Assembly: GCF_007954275.1 (NCBI RefSeq) | Contig: NZ_VOLT01000004.1 | Span: 434,001-498,000 of the forward strand | Source of the DNA: Colwellia demingiae | Lineage (GTDB): Bacteria; Pseudomonadota; Gammaproteobacteria; Enterobacterales; Alteromonadaceae | DNA: 64,000 nt | Direction: 5' to 3' | Shown: positions 29,147 through 38,008 of the stretch, piece by piece | How the letters are laid out: each line of letters begins with the position of its first letter | Numbering within the stretch: the first letter of the stretch is position 1 | Notes under the pieces: generated by a model | Database searches by the model: none | The model's input: only the letters and a program-made list of their open reading frames with translations | What the model was told of the DNA's origin: nothing | Made by a program: the position numbers and the translations under genes

Positions 29147-29767
29147 CTACCTAAGTACATATAATAATGGGAAAATAAGTATCCACATTAAATCTATCAT
29201 ATGCCAATACACGGCCAACGCTTCTAAGCCTGAATGCTCTGTTGATGAATAAGCGCCGCGTCTCAAACGAAATATTACCCACAATATGGCACATGAAGCC
29301 CAGCCAACATGAATAAAATGGTTAAAGGTCATATAGTAATAAACAGTAAAAAACTCATTCGTATTGGCACTAAAACCCTGCAATGTATTCCAGTGAAACT
29401 CCCAGGTTTTTATGATCAAATACAAAACACCACAACTTAGTGCAAACCATAAATATCGCTCGCATTTAATTTTATTATCTACTCTTATAAAGGCCATGGC
29501 TTTGGCCATAAAATAGCTAGAAGACAATAATACAATGGTATTAGTAACGCCCAATGAAGTGTGTAAGCTTTGAGGTCCTTGGGCAAATGTGTCTGGATAA
29601 TAAAATTTAGCAATAAAGTACGCAGCAAAAAAAATACCAAACTCAGTAAGCTCTGAAAGTATTCCTACCCATATAGGAATATTACCGGGAATTCTTCCTG
29701 CATGTTCTTCACTCCATGACTTTGGAAAAATACCAAGTGAATTTTTTATTGGGTGACTCTTCATCAT
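29147..29767 (-). CDS. norE: NorE-like cytochrome c oxidase subunit III family protein
   Basis: A membrane protein with about five helices and subunit III motifs: IPIWVGILSELTEFGIFFAAYF, NTIVLLSSSYFMAKAM and the C-terminal YWHMIDLMWILIFPLLY. The length (about 206) and its NorF-like neighbour point to NorE, which supports nitric oxide reductase assembly or activity in other bacteria. The start is one of two consecutive ATGs behind AGGA; an upstream in-frame extension has no ribosome-binding site. The catalytic subunits are absent nearby, so the pair is orphaned here or serves genes elsewhere. Confidence 0.8.
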   Translation of the reverse strand: MMKSHPIKNSLGIFPKSWSEEHAGRIPGNIPIWVGILSELTEFGIFFAAYFIAKFYYPDTFAQGPQSLHTSLGVTNTIVLLSSSYFMAKAMAFIRVDNKIKCERYLWFALSCGVLYLIIKTWEFHWNTLQGFSANTNEFFTVYYYMTFNHFIHVGWASCAILWVIFRLRRGAYSSTEHSGLEALAVYWHMIDLMWILIFPLLYVLR

Positions 29768-29800
29768 TTTTCCTGCAGTGCAATTATCTGTTAGTGAGTA

Positions 29801-29827
29801 GCCACTTAACAACTTAAATTAAGTGGC
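29801..29827. terminator. Hairpin upstream of norE-like gene
   Basis: GCCACTTAA and TTAAGTGGC form a perfect 9-bp stem. It lies between the dehydrogenase gene and the norE-like gene on the minus strand. The T-tract is poor, so it may be an attenuator or processing site rather than a true terminator. Confidence 0.4.
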
Positions 29828-29867
29828 TCTATACTCGGGTTCTATTTTCTATTTTCTATTTTTCAAC

Positions 29868-30686
29868 TTAAAGACCAAATGTTGCTTTAATTTTAGCTTC
29901 AAAATCTTCATCTGATAGTTCTTTTCTTAGTGGCACGAAAGAAGTCGCTTCACTGCCAACAGGTATGGCAATAAGTGAGTCTTCATCTTCAATGATGGCT
30001 TTGACTGCATCAGCAATAGGTTGTGGGCTGGGGCCTTCGTTAATCGCTTTTGCAACAATAGGGACAAAATGGGCAACGAGATCTTTATAAGGTGAACTTT
30101 CACTGGTTGTACTGGTATTTGCGACTAAACCCTTTTTAACAAAGTTAGTGCCAAACAGGCCAGATTGAATGGAGTGAACTCGGACATTATAGGGAGTCAT
30201 TTCAAAGCGAATGGAGTCAACAAATCCTTCTACCGCATATTTACTGGCATTATAATGGGAAAGTAATGGCAAGCCCATTTTTCCAAGAAAGGAGCTGATA
30301 TTAATAATGACTCCAGACTTAGCCTCACGCATATAAGGAAGTACTGTTCTTGTCATTTTCATTAAGCCAAAAACATTGACGTCAAACTGTTTGAAAATTT
30401 CTTCATCTGTCGCTTCCTCAGCGCTAGAAACAAGACCATAACCAGCATTATTGACTAATACATCAATTTTGCTTTCTTTAGCAATAATAGTGCTTACAGC
30501 AGCCTCCATTGAATTGGTATCTGTCACATCAAGATAAATATTGTTCACACCAGAGATCGCTGGCGTAGCCAAGTTTTTATCTCGTGTCCCCGCATAAACG
30601 GTATAACCATTTTCATGTAAAAAACGGGCAGTCATTTCACCCATTCCAGAGCTTGCACCTGTGATTAAAACAACTTTAGTCATCAT
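29868..30686 (-). CDS. Short-chain dehydrogenase/reductase (copy 1)
   Basis: A classical SDR oxidoreductase. The Rossmann motif is TGASSGMG (about residues 9-16), followed by LDVTD, NNAGYG, the catalytic Ser in NISSFLG and the YNASK active site. The substrate cannot be told. GAGG lies five bases before the first of two ATGs. It is closely related to the SDR 1.1 kb to the right: the YNASKYAVEG block, the RVHSI stretch and the C-terminal LRRELSDEDFE-like ending recur. Tandem duplication is the simplest explanation, with an AraC regulator between the copies. Confidence 0.9.
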   Translation of the reverse strand: MMTKVVLITGASSGMGEMTARFLHENGYTVYAGTRDKNLATPAISGVNNIYLDVTDTNSMEAAVSTIIAKESKIDVLVNNAGYGLVSSAEEATDEEIFKQFDVNVFGLMKMTRTVLPYMREAKSGVIINISSFLGKMGLPLLSHYNASKYAVEGFVDSIRFEMTPYNVRVHSIQSGLFGTNFVKKGLVANTSTTSESSPYKDLVAHFVPIVAKAINEGPSPQPIADAVKAIIEDEDSLIAIPVGSEATSFVPLRKELSDEDFEAKIKATFGL

Positions 30687-30826
30687 AGTATCCTCGGTAG
30701 TTATTTAATTAAGTAAATAGGTTATTAAGTAGTAATCTTATTAAGTAATACTCATTGACTGAATTTTACCTTGCCTGATCAGTAATTATTATATGCTTTT
30801 ATCACTAGCGGGATTTTTGCGTATCA

Positions 30827-31753
30827 CTATAGGGAATTTTTTAAGTCTTTTGGATAAACACCATATGTTTTAAAAAAGATGGCGCTAAAGTGACCTTGGT
30901 GTTTGTAGCCAACCTCATTCGCTATTTCAGAGACACTAAGCAGATGTTCACGCAGTAGTAAATTCGCTTTTTCTAAACGGATTTTTTGAATATAAACATA
31001 AATAGTCGTTTGATATATTTTTTTAAAGTATTTTTTGAGCTTAAAATCATTGGTGCCACACAGTCTAGCTAACTCTTTAATAGATGGGGGCGATCGAAAG
31101 TCTTGTAAGATGATATTTTTTGCTTGAGCTGCAATGTTTATTTCTTCAACGGTATGCTCTGCAGGTACACGTAAATCAAGCAGTGAGAATCTGTGTATCA
31201 TATATTCAATGGCTCTATGTTCACTGATCATGCTGCTCATCTTTTCACTATGTTTAGCACTAACTATTTTATCAATCAGGTACAGGCTTAAAGCATCCGT
31301 TGGTGTTTCATGAATGAGTTCAAGACTGACTTCTTGCTGCAACTTTTCATATAAAAAGTTGATTGGCTCATAAGCATTATTACTCAAGTAACGTTTAATA
31401 AAAAAGTCGCTGACAAATAGGATGAATATTTCTGATTTATTCTCCCCATGAATGGTTATTTCCATATCTTGTCTTGATGTAGCAAATAAATAGGTACTAT
31501 GCTCAGCTAACGAAAAACTGTTTTTAGTTAAGTTGTCTTTTATCAGGCAGCTACCTTGACCTACTGAAACAATAAAGTTCATTCGGTCGATATTTTTAAG
31601 ATTAAGTGTTTTGTCCTCACTAAGCATGAGTGCGATATCAAAAAAGACTAAACCATTAGATATATCAACGCGAATAACATGTTGCTCTTGATGTTTAAAA
31701 AGCTCGGTTATTTTATAACGTCTATCGGTAATATTAAAAAAGAAGCTATCCAT
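30827..31753 (-). CDS. AraC-family transcription regulator
   Basis: A 308-residue regulator. The C-terminal 100 residues contain the two helix-turn-helix motifs of AraC/XylS (IKELARLCGTNDFKLKKYFKK and VSEIANEVGYKHQGHFSAIFFKTYGVYP). The N-terminal 200 residues are a ligand or dimerisation domain with no clear relative. I start it at the ATG that overlaps the stop of the upstream dehydrogenase by eight bases; a longer frame would run 168 bases back inside that gene and is unlikely. The coupling suggests that the regulator and the dehydrogenase are made together and that it controls one or both SDR genes. Confidence 0.88.
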   Translation of the reverse strand: MDSFFFNITDRRYKITELFKHQEQHVIRVDISNGLVFFDIALMLSEDKTLNLKNIDRMNFIVSVGQGSCLIKDNLTKNSFSLAEHSTYLFATSRQDMEITIHGENKSEIFILFVSDFFIKRYLSNNAYEPINFLYEKLQQEVSLELIHETPTDALSLYLIDKIVSAKHSEKMSSMISEHRAIEYMIHRFSLLDLRVPAEHTVEEINIAAQAKNIILQDFRSPPSIKELARLCGTNDFKLKKYFKKIYQTTIYVYIQKIRLEKANLLLREHLLSVSEIANEVGYKHQGHFSAIFFKTYGVYPKDLKNSL

Positions 31754-32567
31754 TAAGGTTGTAGTACTCCCTAACTCTTCGTTCAAAATCTTCATCGCTA
31801 AGTTCGCGGCGCATAGCAATGAATTTACTGGCTTTATCTCCCACAGTTGAACGTGCTGGTGAAGCATCATCTTCAATTGTTTTAACGATAAGCGCTGCAG
31901 CTTCTTTAGCTTCATTGCCACCGTTTATTTGCGCTAATATATCAGGTAGTAGATTGCTAGCTAGTTCGCTATAAGGACTATTTTCATCTACTGTCGCGTC
32001 ATTAAGGACTAAGTTACCTTTAGCAAAGTTGGTATTAAAAAAACCGGGCATGATGGAGTGTACTCGGATATTGAAAGGTTTAAGTTCATATCTAAGAGAG
32101 TCGGTAATGCCTTCAACAGCATATTTACTCGCGTTATAAAAAGTGAATAGCGGTAAACCTATTTTCCCCAAAAAGGAGCTAATATTTATGATGACACCAC
32201 TATTGTTTATTCTCATTAACGGTGTAACGGCTTTGCATAAACGAAGGATGCTAAAAACATTAATATTAAATTGATTGTACATTTCTTCTTCGCTGGCTTG
32301 TTCAACCGTTGACACTAAAGCATAACCTGCATTATTTATAAGTACGTCAATTCGGCCTTGTTCTGCTTGTATAGCGTCAATTGTGTGTTTGATGCTTTGA
32401 TGGTCAGTGATATCAAGAGCTATCACATGTAAGTTATCAAGTTTAATAGTAAATTTTGATGGATCTCTAGTGCCGGCATAAACAATGTAGCCATGTTGAG
32501 CCAATAAAATCGCTGTTATCCTACCTATACCTGAACTCGCGCCAGTGATGAGTACTACTTTTGCCAT
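31746..32567 (-). CDS. Short-chain dehydrogenase/reductase (copy 2)
   Basis: Paralogue of the SDR downstream. It has TGASSGIG near the N-terminus, LDITD, NNAGYALVS, NISSFLG with the catalytic Ser, YNASK as the active site and a C-terminal LRRELSDEDFERRV-like region. The reaction is NAD(P)-dependent oxidation or reduction of an unknown carbonyl/alcohol. First gene of an operon with the AraC regulator, which overlaps its stop codon. Confidence 0.9.
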   Translation of the reverse strand: MAKVVLITGASSGIGRITAILLAQHGYIVYAGTRDPSKFTIKLDNLHVIALDITDHQSIKHTIDAIQAEQGRIDVLINNAGYALVSTVEQASEEEMYNQFNINVFSILRLCKAVTPLMRINNSGVIINISSFLGKIGLPLFTFYNASKYAVEGITDSLRYELKPFNIRVHSIMPGFFNTNFAKGNLVLNDATVDENSPYSELASNLLPDILAQINGGNEAKEAAALIVKTIEDDASPARSTVGDKASKFIAMRRELSDEDFERRVREYYNLNG

Positions 32568-33044
32568 GTGAGACCCTTACTTTCTCTTATTAAAAGCATT
32601 ATGTTACTCAGCTAGGACCTTTGGCATGTGTGAGATCATCTTCTGCTTAAGTAAATATAAAAATATTATTAAGTCTTTATGTGATTTAAGTGCGATTTGT
32701 AACAAACAGAGTGTTTTATTGTTACCGACTAACACTATTTAATAATAGTGAGATGGTTTACCTATTCATTAACTGCACTTTTGTTAGTTGCTAGCAATAG
32801 ATGTTAGGAATAAATGATGGATATAGAAAGTAAACTGTCTTGTTAATACGTCTAAATATCAATAATCAGGCGGTCTTATATAAGTCAAACACCGTGTATT
32901 ATTTGCCTGACCTGTATAAGTGGTTAAGAAGCTAGATCACAAATTTGAACTTCTTATGTTAAACAGTTGATGAAAATAAGGCGTTATATTTATCTGCAAA
33001 GATAAATGTTTAAAAACTATAACCATGATTTTCAGGGAGTGATG
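32568..33044. other. Gene-free region upstream of SDR operon
   Basis: 477 AT-rich bases between the divergent promoter side of the SDR operon and the end of a lipoprotein gene. It contains no credible frame, no strong hairpin and no repeat that I recognise. It presumably carries the SDR operon promoter and any AraC operator. Confidence 0.4.
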
Positions 33045-33596
33045 TTATTCCTGTACTTTCTTAGGCGGAAAGTTGGACAACAAACGATTAACTGTTTCTG
33101 CAATCGCCAGCTCTTTTTCTTGGAAAGACATATCACCTTTACCTTCATAAACATCAGTGCCATGCCAAATAGCTTCATTATTATGGCTGATATCTATAAA
33201 AATTTTAGTAATTATGGTTGCGTCACTGTCAATAGGGATGCTGGTACTTACACCAACACTAGCAGCGCCACTACCGCCAATTTTAGCCCCACCTAACCCT
33301 ATGCTAAATGATGAGTTATTAGCTTTTTCCTGTTGAGAGAAATGGAACTCTACTTGTAAATCGGCAAGCTCTGCTTGATGAGTAAAAAGCTGACGAATTA
33401 AAGCACTCTCAATCGCTTGCTTAATACGATTATCCATCACTGGATTTGCATCAAGATCAGGGGATATTTTTTCAATAAATTGAAAGCTTTTAAATAATGA
33501 AAAATTAGTCTTTTCGTTATAATCAAACTTAGTGGTTGGCTCGCTACTACAGGCAGTTAATAGTAATGTAAATAAAACAGCGATAAGACTTTTCAT
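33045..33596 (-). CDS. DUF4136-like lipoprotein
   Basis: A 183-residue predicted lipoprotein with lipobox LTAC (Cys16), targeted to the cell envelope. The mature part starts with TKFDYNEKTNFSLFKSFQF and has a glycine-rich middle (IGLGGAKIGGSGAASVGVS), features of DUF4136 proteins, whose function is unknown. The conserved DYN and the F-rich opening support that family. It is monocistronic. Confidence 0.8.
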   Translation of the reverse strand: MKSLIAVLFTLLLTACSSEPTTKFDYNEKTNFSLFKSFQFIEKISPDLDANPVMDNRIKQAIESALIRQLFTHQAELADLQVEFHFSQQEKANNSSFSIGLGGAKIGGSGAASVGVSTSIPIDSDATIITKIFIDISHNNEAIWHGTDVYEGKGDMSFQEKELAIAETVNRLLSNFPPKKVQE

Positions 33597-33642
33597 TAAT
33601 TCACCTTAAGAAAGTAGAAGAAAAATTTGAATAATTATAATT

Positions 33643-33663
33643 AATACCAATCCGTTTGGTATT
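33643..33663. repeat. ATACCAA palindrome
   Basis: ATACCAA and TTGGTAT form inverted arms around a five-base spacer, flanked by AA/TT. The same arms bound a longer palindrome near 50058. Probably a short dispersed palindromic repeat. Confidence 0.55.
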
Positions 33664-33756
33664 GAGTATAACGAAAGAGTTCTGGTTATGCTGGTTATTG
33701 TTAATGCGTTAGTTGAATTAAAGAAGAGGTACTTTTGTACTTGGTAAATTCCAGAC

Positions 33757-33788
33757 GAAAAAAAATCTTAACATTGTTGTTAAGATTT
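33757..33788 (-). terminator. Terminator on the minus strand next to a tRNA remnant
   Basis: AAATCTTAAC and GTTAAGATTT pair perfectly around six bases; read on the minus strand the stem is followed by a run of eight T. It lies just past the decayed tRNA sequence and probably once ended that transcript. Confidence 0.75.
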
Positions 33789-33812
33789 CGTTTCTTCTCC
33801 GTAGAGAATAAA

Positions 33813-33889
33813 TGGTGCTGACTGCCTGAGTTGAGCTGTTGCACGTTAATGTGTTACTGATTCAATTAGTAATTCAGCTGCTAAATTTT
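33813..33889 (-). pseudogene. Decayed tRNA-Thr-like remnant
   Basis: The 3' 28 bases of this minus-strand sequence, ending GGCAGTCAGCACCA, match the same part of the neighbouring tRNA-Thr at 21 positions, including the CCA. Further 5' a TTAGC and an ATCAGTA fragment recall the D-arm and anticodon arm, but the cloverleaf cannot form. A terminator follows on the same strand. I read it as a duplicated tRNA gene in decay; a chance match is less likely given the CCA and terminator positions. Confidence 0.45.
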
Positions 33890-33896
33890 AGGCAAT

Positions 33897-33924
33897 AAAA
33901 AAGCCTCAACATAAATGCTGAGGC
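33897..33924 (-). terminator. Terminator of the tRNA-Phe/tRNA-Thr transcript
   Basis: On the minus strand GCCTCAGCA and TGTTGAGGC form the stem, with one mismatch, followed by T6. It sits 12 bases behind the CCA of tRNA-Thr. The stem resembles that behind the other tRNA-Phe gene. Confidence 0.85.
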
Positions 33925-33935
33925 TTCGTTATGAA

Positions 33936-34012
<77 letters not shown>

Positions 34013-34112
34013 CACAAAGCTGTGTGCAATATTTAAGTTTAATCTATACAACCTAAATACTTTTGGCACCGAAGTATTACTTAATATTTCTATTGAGCAC
34101 CACTTCTGTAAA

Positions 34113-34188
34113 TGGTGCCCCGACCCGGATTTGAACCAGGGACACGAGGATTTTCAATCCTCTGCTCTACCAACTGAGCTATCGGGGC
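34113..34188 (-). tRNA. tRNA-Phe (GAA), copy 1
   Basis: Acceptor GCCCCGA/TCGGGGC, D-arm AGCTCAGTTGGTAGAGC, anticodon loop TTGAAAA giving GAA, T-loop TTCAAAT, encoded CCA. The sequence is identical over all 76 bases to the plus-strand copy 8.3 kb to the right. Confidence 0.95.
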
Positions 34189-34402
34189 ACAACATGTTTA
34201 ACTTGGCTTAATTTCGCTACCTCGTTAAGACGGGGCGTATTAAACTGTTTTTCCTTTACCCCGTCAACTCTTTTTTACTAAGTTTTTTATAAAAAGTGTT
34301 TGTTTGCTGTTTTTTACAGCAAATTTTATTTGCGTGCACCTTTTGTGAGCGTTAACGAGCTATAAAGTAAACAGTCTAAATCTGCATAACTGTAAATTGT
34401 GA

Positions 34403-34675
34403 TTATTTACTTGGCGGTACATAACCTTCAATTTCTGGTTCTGTACCTTCAAATAGGTAAGCAACCATAGCCGCTTCTAAAAAAGCACGGTCATCAACAT
34501 TCATCATATTCATTTTTTTTTCATTTATTAGCATGGTTTGTTTTTTTTGCCAGATAGTCCAAGCTTCTTTAGAAATGTTATCAAAAATGCGTTTACCTAT
34601 TTCGCCGGGATAAAGTTGGAAACCTAAACCTTCGGCTTCTTTGTTTAGGTTTTGACAAAATACTGTGCGACTCAT
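34403..34675 (-). CDS. yggX: Iron-sulfur protection/trafficking protein YggX
   Basis: A 90-residue protein that opens [17 protein letters not shown] with the conserved Cys7 and has the [17 protein letters not shown] block, the hallmarks of YggX. In E. coli it protects iron-sulfur proteins from oxidation and is regulated by SoxS. It lies 93 bp behind mutY on the same strand, the usual arrangement, which fits since MutY carries an iron-sulfur cluster. It is followed by 214 bases with no gene before the tRNA pair, where I see no strong terminator. Confidence 0.95.
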   Translation of the reverse strand: MSRTVFCQNLNKEAEGLGFQLYPGEIGKRIFDNISKEAWTIWQKKQTMLINEKKMNMMNVDDRAFLEAAMVAYLFEGTEPEIEGYVPPSK

Positions 34676-34768
34676 AATGGATTCTCTTCTCTTTATTAGG
34701 TAGGTAGTAGTTAATTAGTACAACTGTAGAGCTTTACTGATTATTTGTTCTTATATAAACATGAAAGA

Positions 34769-35830
34769 TTAACAGTCTCTAAGCAAAGTAAGTAGTTTTT
34801 GTGTGGAAGCCGCTAAGCCGACACTCAATCCTTGGTGTAAATCATACCACTTTTGCTGATTAGGTTCGTTTATTTTTGCACAATCAAGTTGCTGGCAGTC
34901 TACTACCACGGGGGTAATATCTAAATGAAAATGACTGAAAGTGTGCCTAAATTCGGTTAAGGTTTGTGATGAAACTTCCTTAAGTGACAAACTAGTCATT
35001 AAGTCATTAATTTCGGTTAGCTCATCAACTTCATGAAAACACCATAAGCCACCCCAAATACCAACAGGTGGGCGTTTTTCCATCAAAACTTTATCACAGC
35101 GTTCATTTTTCAGTCTTGGGATCACCATGATGGTTTTCTTCTCAGGAAAGTTCATTTGCTGGTCACCAGCTTTAGCTAGGCAGCTTTGCTCAACGGGACA
35201 TAAATCACAACTTGGTTTACTACGTGTACACACTGTTGCCCCAAGATCCATCATGGCTTGATTAAAGCTATCAGTTTCAATGGCAGGAGTTAATTCTTCA
35301 CTTAAATGCCATAATGCTTTGTCGAATTTACTTAAGCCATTATAACCTTCAACAAGATAACTTCGTGCCAGCACCCGTTTTACATTACCATCTAAAATAG
35401 GATGATATTGTTTTAAGGATAAACTTAAAATAGCGCCAGCGGTTGAGCGACCTATGCCAGGCAAAGCGATAACTTGCTCAATCTCAGTGGGAAAGTGGCC
35501 ATCATAGTCATTGAGCATGATTTTAGCCGATTTATGTAAATTACGAGCTCGAGCATAATAGCCTAAACCTGTCCAATGATGTAAAACCACATCTTCATCA
35601 GCATTAGCTAAGTCGGTAATTGTCGGAAAACTTGCCATAAAACGCTGATAGTAAGGAATAACTGTCGCAACTTGTGTTTGTTGTAACATTATCTCAGAAA
35701 TCCACACACGATATGGGGTTTTATCTTGCTGCCAAGGTAAGTGCTTTCTACCTTGTAGGTGATACCAGCTTACGACTTGCTGGCCAAATTGTTCAGCCGA
35801 TTTGGCTGATATTACTATAGGATTATTCAT
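34769..35830 (-). CDS. mutY: A/G-specific adenine DNA glycosylase
   Basis: Removes adenine mispaired with 8-oxoguanine. The helix-hairpin-helix region is present ([14 protein letters not shown]), with the catalytic Asp in [12 protein letters not shown], a 4Fe-4S ligand set [17 protein letters not shown] (spacing 6-2-5), and a C-terminal NUDIX-like domain ([13 protein letters not shown]) that reads 8-oxoG. The start at [10 protein letters not shown] gives 353 residues, close to the 350 of E. coli; a TTG 36 bases earlier would overrun. It is divergent from yggL and cotranscribed with yggX. Confidence 0.95.
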   Translation of the reverse strand: MNNPIVISAKSAEQFGQQVVSWYHLQGRKHLPWQQDKTPYRVWISEIMLQQTQVATVIPYYQRFMASFPTITDLANADEDVVLHHWTGLGYYARARNLHKSAKIMLNDYDGHFPTEIEQVIALPGIGRSTAGAILSLSLKQYHPILDGNVKRVLARSYLVEGYNGLSKFDKALWHLSEELTPAIETDSFNQAMMDLGATVCTRSKPSCDLCPVEQSCLAKAGDQQMNFPEKKTIMVIPRLKNERCDKVLMEKRPPVGIWGGLWCFHEVDELTEINDLMTSLSLKEVSSQTLTEFRHTFSHFHLDITPVVVDCQQLDCAKINEPNQQKWYDLHQGLSVGLAASTQKLLTLLRDC

Positions 35831-35968
35831 AGCGCGCAGTGTAACTAAATAATGTGTTGAGCTCAAATAGGCAAATTCGCATCTTGATGTTAACGAGTAT
35901 ATAATGTCGCCTTTAAAATTCGCTCAGCTTAGTTCCAACTTAGCATTAAGAAAATATAAGGCTTTATA

Positions 35969-36307
35969 ATGAAAATGAACGCAAAAAACCGTAGTACTCG
36001 TATTCGTAAAAAATTACGTGTTGATGAGTTTCAGGAATTAGGCTTCGATGTTGCTTGGAAATTAAAAGATGGTATAAATGGTGAAGAACTTGATGCTTTT
36101 ATCAATAAGTTTTTTGCAGAAGCTATTCAGCCAAATGGCTTAGGTTTTGGCGGTGAAGGCGATACTTTATGGCATGGTCTTATTTGCACTCAGAAACTAG
36201 GTTCTTGTACTGATGAGAATCGCAGCACTGTTGAAAAATGGTTGACTGATAATGGCGCAACTTCAGTAGCAGTTAGCGATTTATACGATGTTTGGTGGGC
36301 TGAATAG
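35969..36307 (+). CDS. yggL: YggL, 50S ribosome-associated DUF469 protein
   Basis: A 112-residue protein with the DUF469 sequence: NRSTRIRKKLRVDEFQELGF at the start, FGGEGDTLWHGLI in the middle and VSDLYDVWWAE at the end. E. coli YggL binds the 50S subunit. It is divergent from mutY and reads with trmB, which conserves the enterobacterial mutY-yggX-trmB-yggL neighbourhood in rearranged order. Confidence 0.93.
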   Translation: MKMNAKNRSTRIRKKLRVDEFQELGFDVAWKLKDGINGEELDAFINKFFAEAIQPNGLGFGGEGDTLWHGLICTQKLGSCTDENRSTVEKWLTDNGATSVAVSDLYDVWWAE

Positions 36308-36462
36308 TTTTATTCGTCATAAATGATTTTTAAACGGCATTGTCGGCGCTATTCATTACCATTACTTATGTTCCATAAGCGCAGGCACTGAATAACTTGA
36401 CGGCTTTGTCTAAAAGCCATTTATTTAGAATAACGAACTAACTTTTTTAATAAAGAAAACTT

Positions 36463-37197
36463 ATGACTGAAAAAAACGAAAAAACACATAAAACCATAGA
36501 ACAAGCTGAGCAAGAAGGTAAGTACATTCGTAAAGTACGTAGCTTTGTCAAACGCGAAGGCCGGTTAACAAAAAATCAAGAACGTGCGATTAACGATCAT
36601 TGGCAAAATATGGGCTTAAACCATAGTAATGGCGTTATTGATACCCAAGTATTATTCGCCAATGAAAATCCTGTGGTTTTAGAGATTGGTTTTGGAATGG
36701 GTAAATCTTTAGTCGAAATGGCTAAAGCAGCACCAGAGCTAAACTTTATAGGTATTGAAGTTCACAAACCTGGTGTTGGTGCTTGTATTTCATCAGCAGT
36801 TGAAGAAAACGTTAGTAATTTGAAAGTTTATGAACATGATGCTATCGAGATTTTAGCAGACTGTATACCTGACGATACCCTAACAACAGTTCAGTTATTC
36901 TTTCCAGATCCTTGGCACAAGAAAAAGCATCATAAGCGCCGAATTGTTTCAGCTGAGTTTGTCGAAACTATCAGACAAAAGTTGAAAGTTGATGGTGTAT
37001 TCCATATGGCAACAGATTGGGAAAACTATGCAGAATGTATGCTAGAAGATATGCAAAGTGCACCAGGTTATAACAACTTGTCTGAAACCAACGACTATGT
37101 GCCACGCCCAGATTCTCGTCCGTTAACGAAGTTTGAAAACCGTGGTCAACGTCTAGGTCATGGTGTATGGGATTTACAATTTGCTAAAAAGGCTTAA
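36463..37197 (+). CDS. trmB: tRNA (guanine-N7)-methyltransferase
   Basis: Methylates G46 of tRNA with S-adenosylmethionine. Visible motifs are [16 protein letters not shown] for SAM binding, [13 protein letters not shown], the catalytic [15 protein letters not shown] and the C-terminal [20 protein letters not shown]. The length (244) is typical. It is preceded by yggL in the same direction. Confidence 0.95.
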   Translation: MTEKNEKTHKTIEQAEQEGKYIRKVRSFVKREGRLTKNQERAINDHWQNMGLNHSNGVIDTQVLFANENPVVLEIGFGMGKSLVEMAKAAPELNFIGIEVHKPGVGACISSAVEENVSNLKVYEHDAIEILADCIPDDTLTTVQLFFPDPWHKKKHHKRRIVSAEFVETIRQKLKVDGVFHMATDWENYAECMLEDMQSAPGYNNLSETNDYVPRPDSRPLTKFENRGQRLGHGVWDLQFAKKA

Positions 37198-37242
37198 CTA
37201 TTCCGTTAAACCTTTTGCATGGTTTTAGTTTGCTTTGCCAGA

Positions 37243-37605
37243 TCAGGCTTCGCTTTGACTTGGTAAGGGTAAATATTGACGTTCAATGAAAAACAAATGT
37301 TGAGCGTTACGTAAATTTCCGCTGTCTATTAACCATTGTTGATCAATAATTTCACGCGCTAAGGCCGCATGCAATATGCGGCTTTTATATTGAGTCCAAT
37401 AAGCTAATGTTGCTGTTTGATGGCAATCATTATTAGGAAACTGTTCACATCGAGTTAATGCTAATTCTTCAATAATATTAGCAATGACTTTATCTTTTAA
37501 TTCTGAATCAATTTGTTGTTTAAAGCGAGTAAAGCGTTTTGCTTTAACTAATTGCCAGAGCAACCAAACCAATGACAGTAACGCCAGTATGGCGATAATT
37601 TCCAT
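37243..37605 (-). CDS. Hypothetical membrane-anchored protein
   Basis: A 120-residue protein with one N-terminal membrane helix (about 1-20, IIAILALLSLVWLLWQL) and a soluble helical part with two cysteines (ALTRCEQFPNNDCHQTA). I do not recognise the family. It is convergent with trmB, and its start abuts the left end of an intergenic repeat element, which may carry or disrupt its promoter. Confidence 0.65.
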   Translation of the reverse strand: MEIIAILALLSLVWLLWQLVKAKRFTRFKQQIDSELKDKVIANIIEELALTRCEQFPNNDCHQTATLAYWTQYKSRILHAALAREIIDQQWLIDSGNLRNAQHLFFIERQYLPLPSQSEA

Positions 37606-37620
37606 GTTCTGTTCCTATTC

Positions 37621-37885
37621 ATACCCAAACCACATGAAGATGCAGGTTTCAGCTGGAATTATAAACGCCTTTAGGCAAGGCATTGATTGAAGATAAGGGG
37701 TGTTCTCTTGTCGAAATCAATAACGTAGCATAAAGCGTTTCTAAACCAGCCCTACGGGGACACCTGAGTAATTTATACTCTTCGTTGCCTCATTTTTTAA
37801 GGGAATAATCCTTAATAAAATGAGGCGCCTTGATCATCAATCACTCAGGCGTCCTGAAACACGCAGCTTCAAGTGGCTTGGGTAT
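37621..37885. mobile_element. MITE-like element with 32-bp imperfect terminal inverted repeats
   Basis: A non-coding 265-bp element. Its first 32 bases (ATACCCAAACCACATGAAG...) match the reverse complement of its last 32 (...CTTCAAGTGGCTTGGGTAT) at 27 positions. Inside are nested inverted repeats: GCCTCATTTT at about 37790 against AAAATGAGGC at about 37817, and CCTGAGT at about 37762 against ACTCAGG at about 37842. It has no transposase frame. A near-identical 34-base core recurs at 28720-28753. I could not define a target-site duplication. It separates a hypothetical gene from the HtrA-like protease gene and fills most of that 403-bp gap. Confidence 0.7.
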
Positions 37886-38008
37886 ATATAATCACCTTTA
37901 CTATATCATCTTAACTCGACTATTTATCTATTCAAGTACATAAAAAGAATGATAATAAGATCACACTTAGTTACACTGTTATCAATTTCATCATAGGCGG
38001 ATTTTTCA

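Noticed and set aside
31754..31921. N-terminal extension of the AraC regulator
   Set aside because: It lies inside the dehydrogenase gene, has no ribosome-binding site, and the coupled ATG at 31753 gives a normal family length.
33006..33296. A plus-strand frame of 96 codons
   Set aside because: It is antisense to the DUF4136-like lipoprotein, which has a lipobox and family features.
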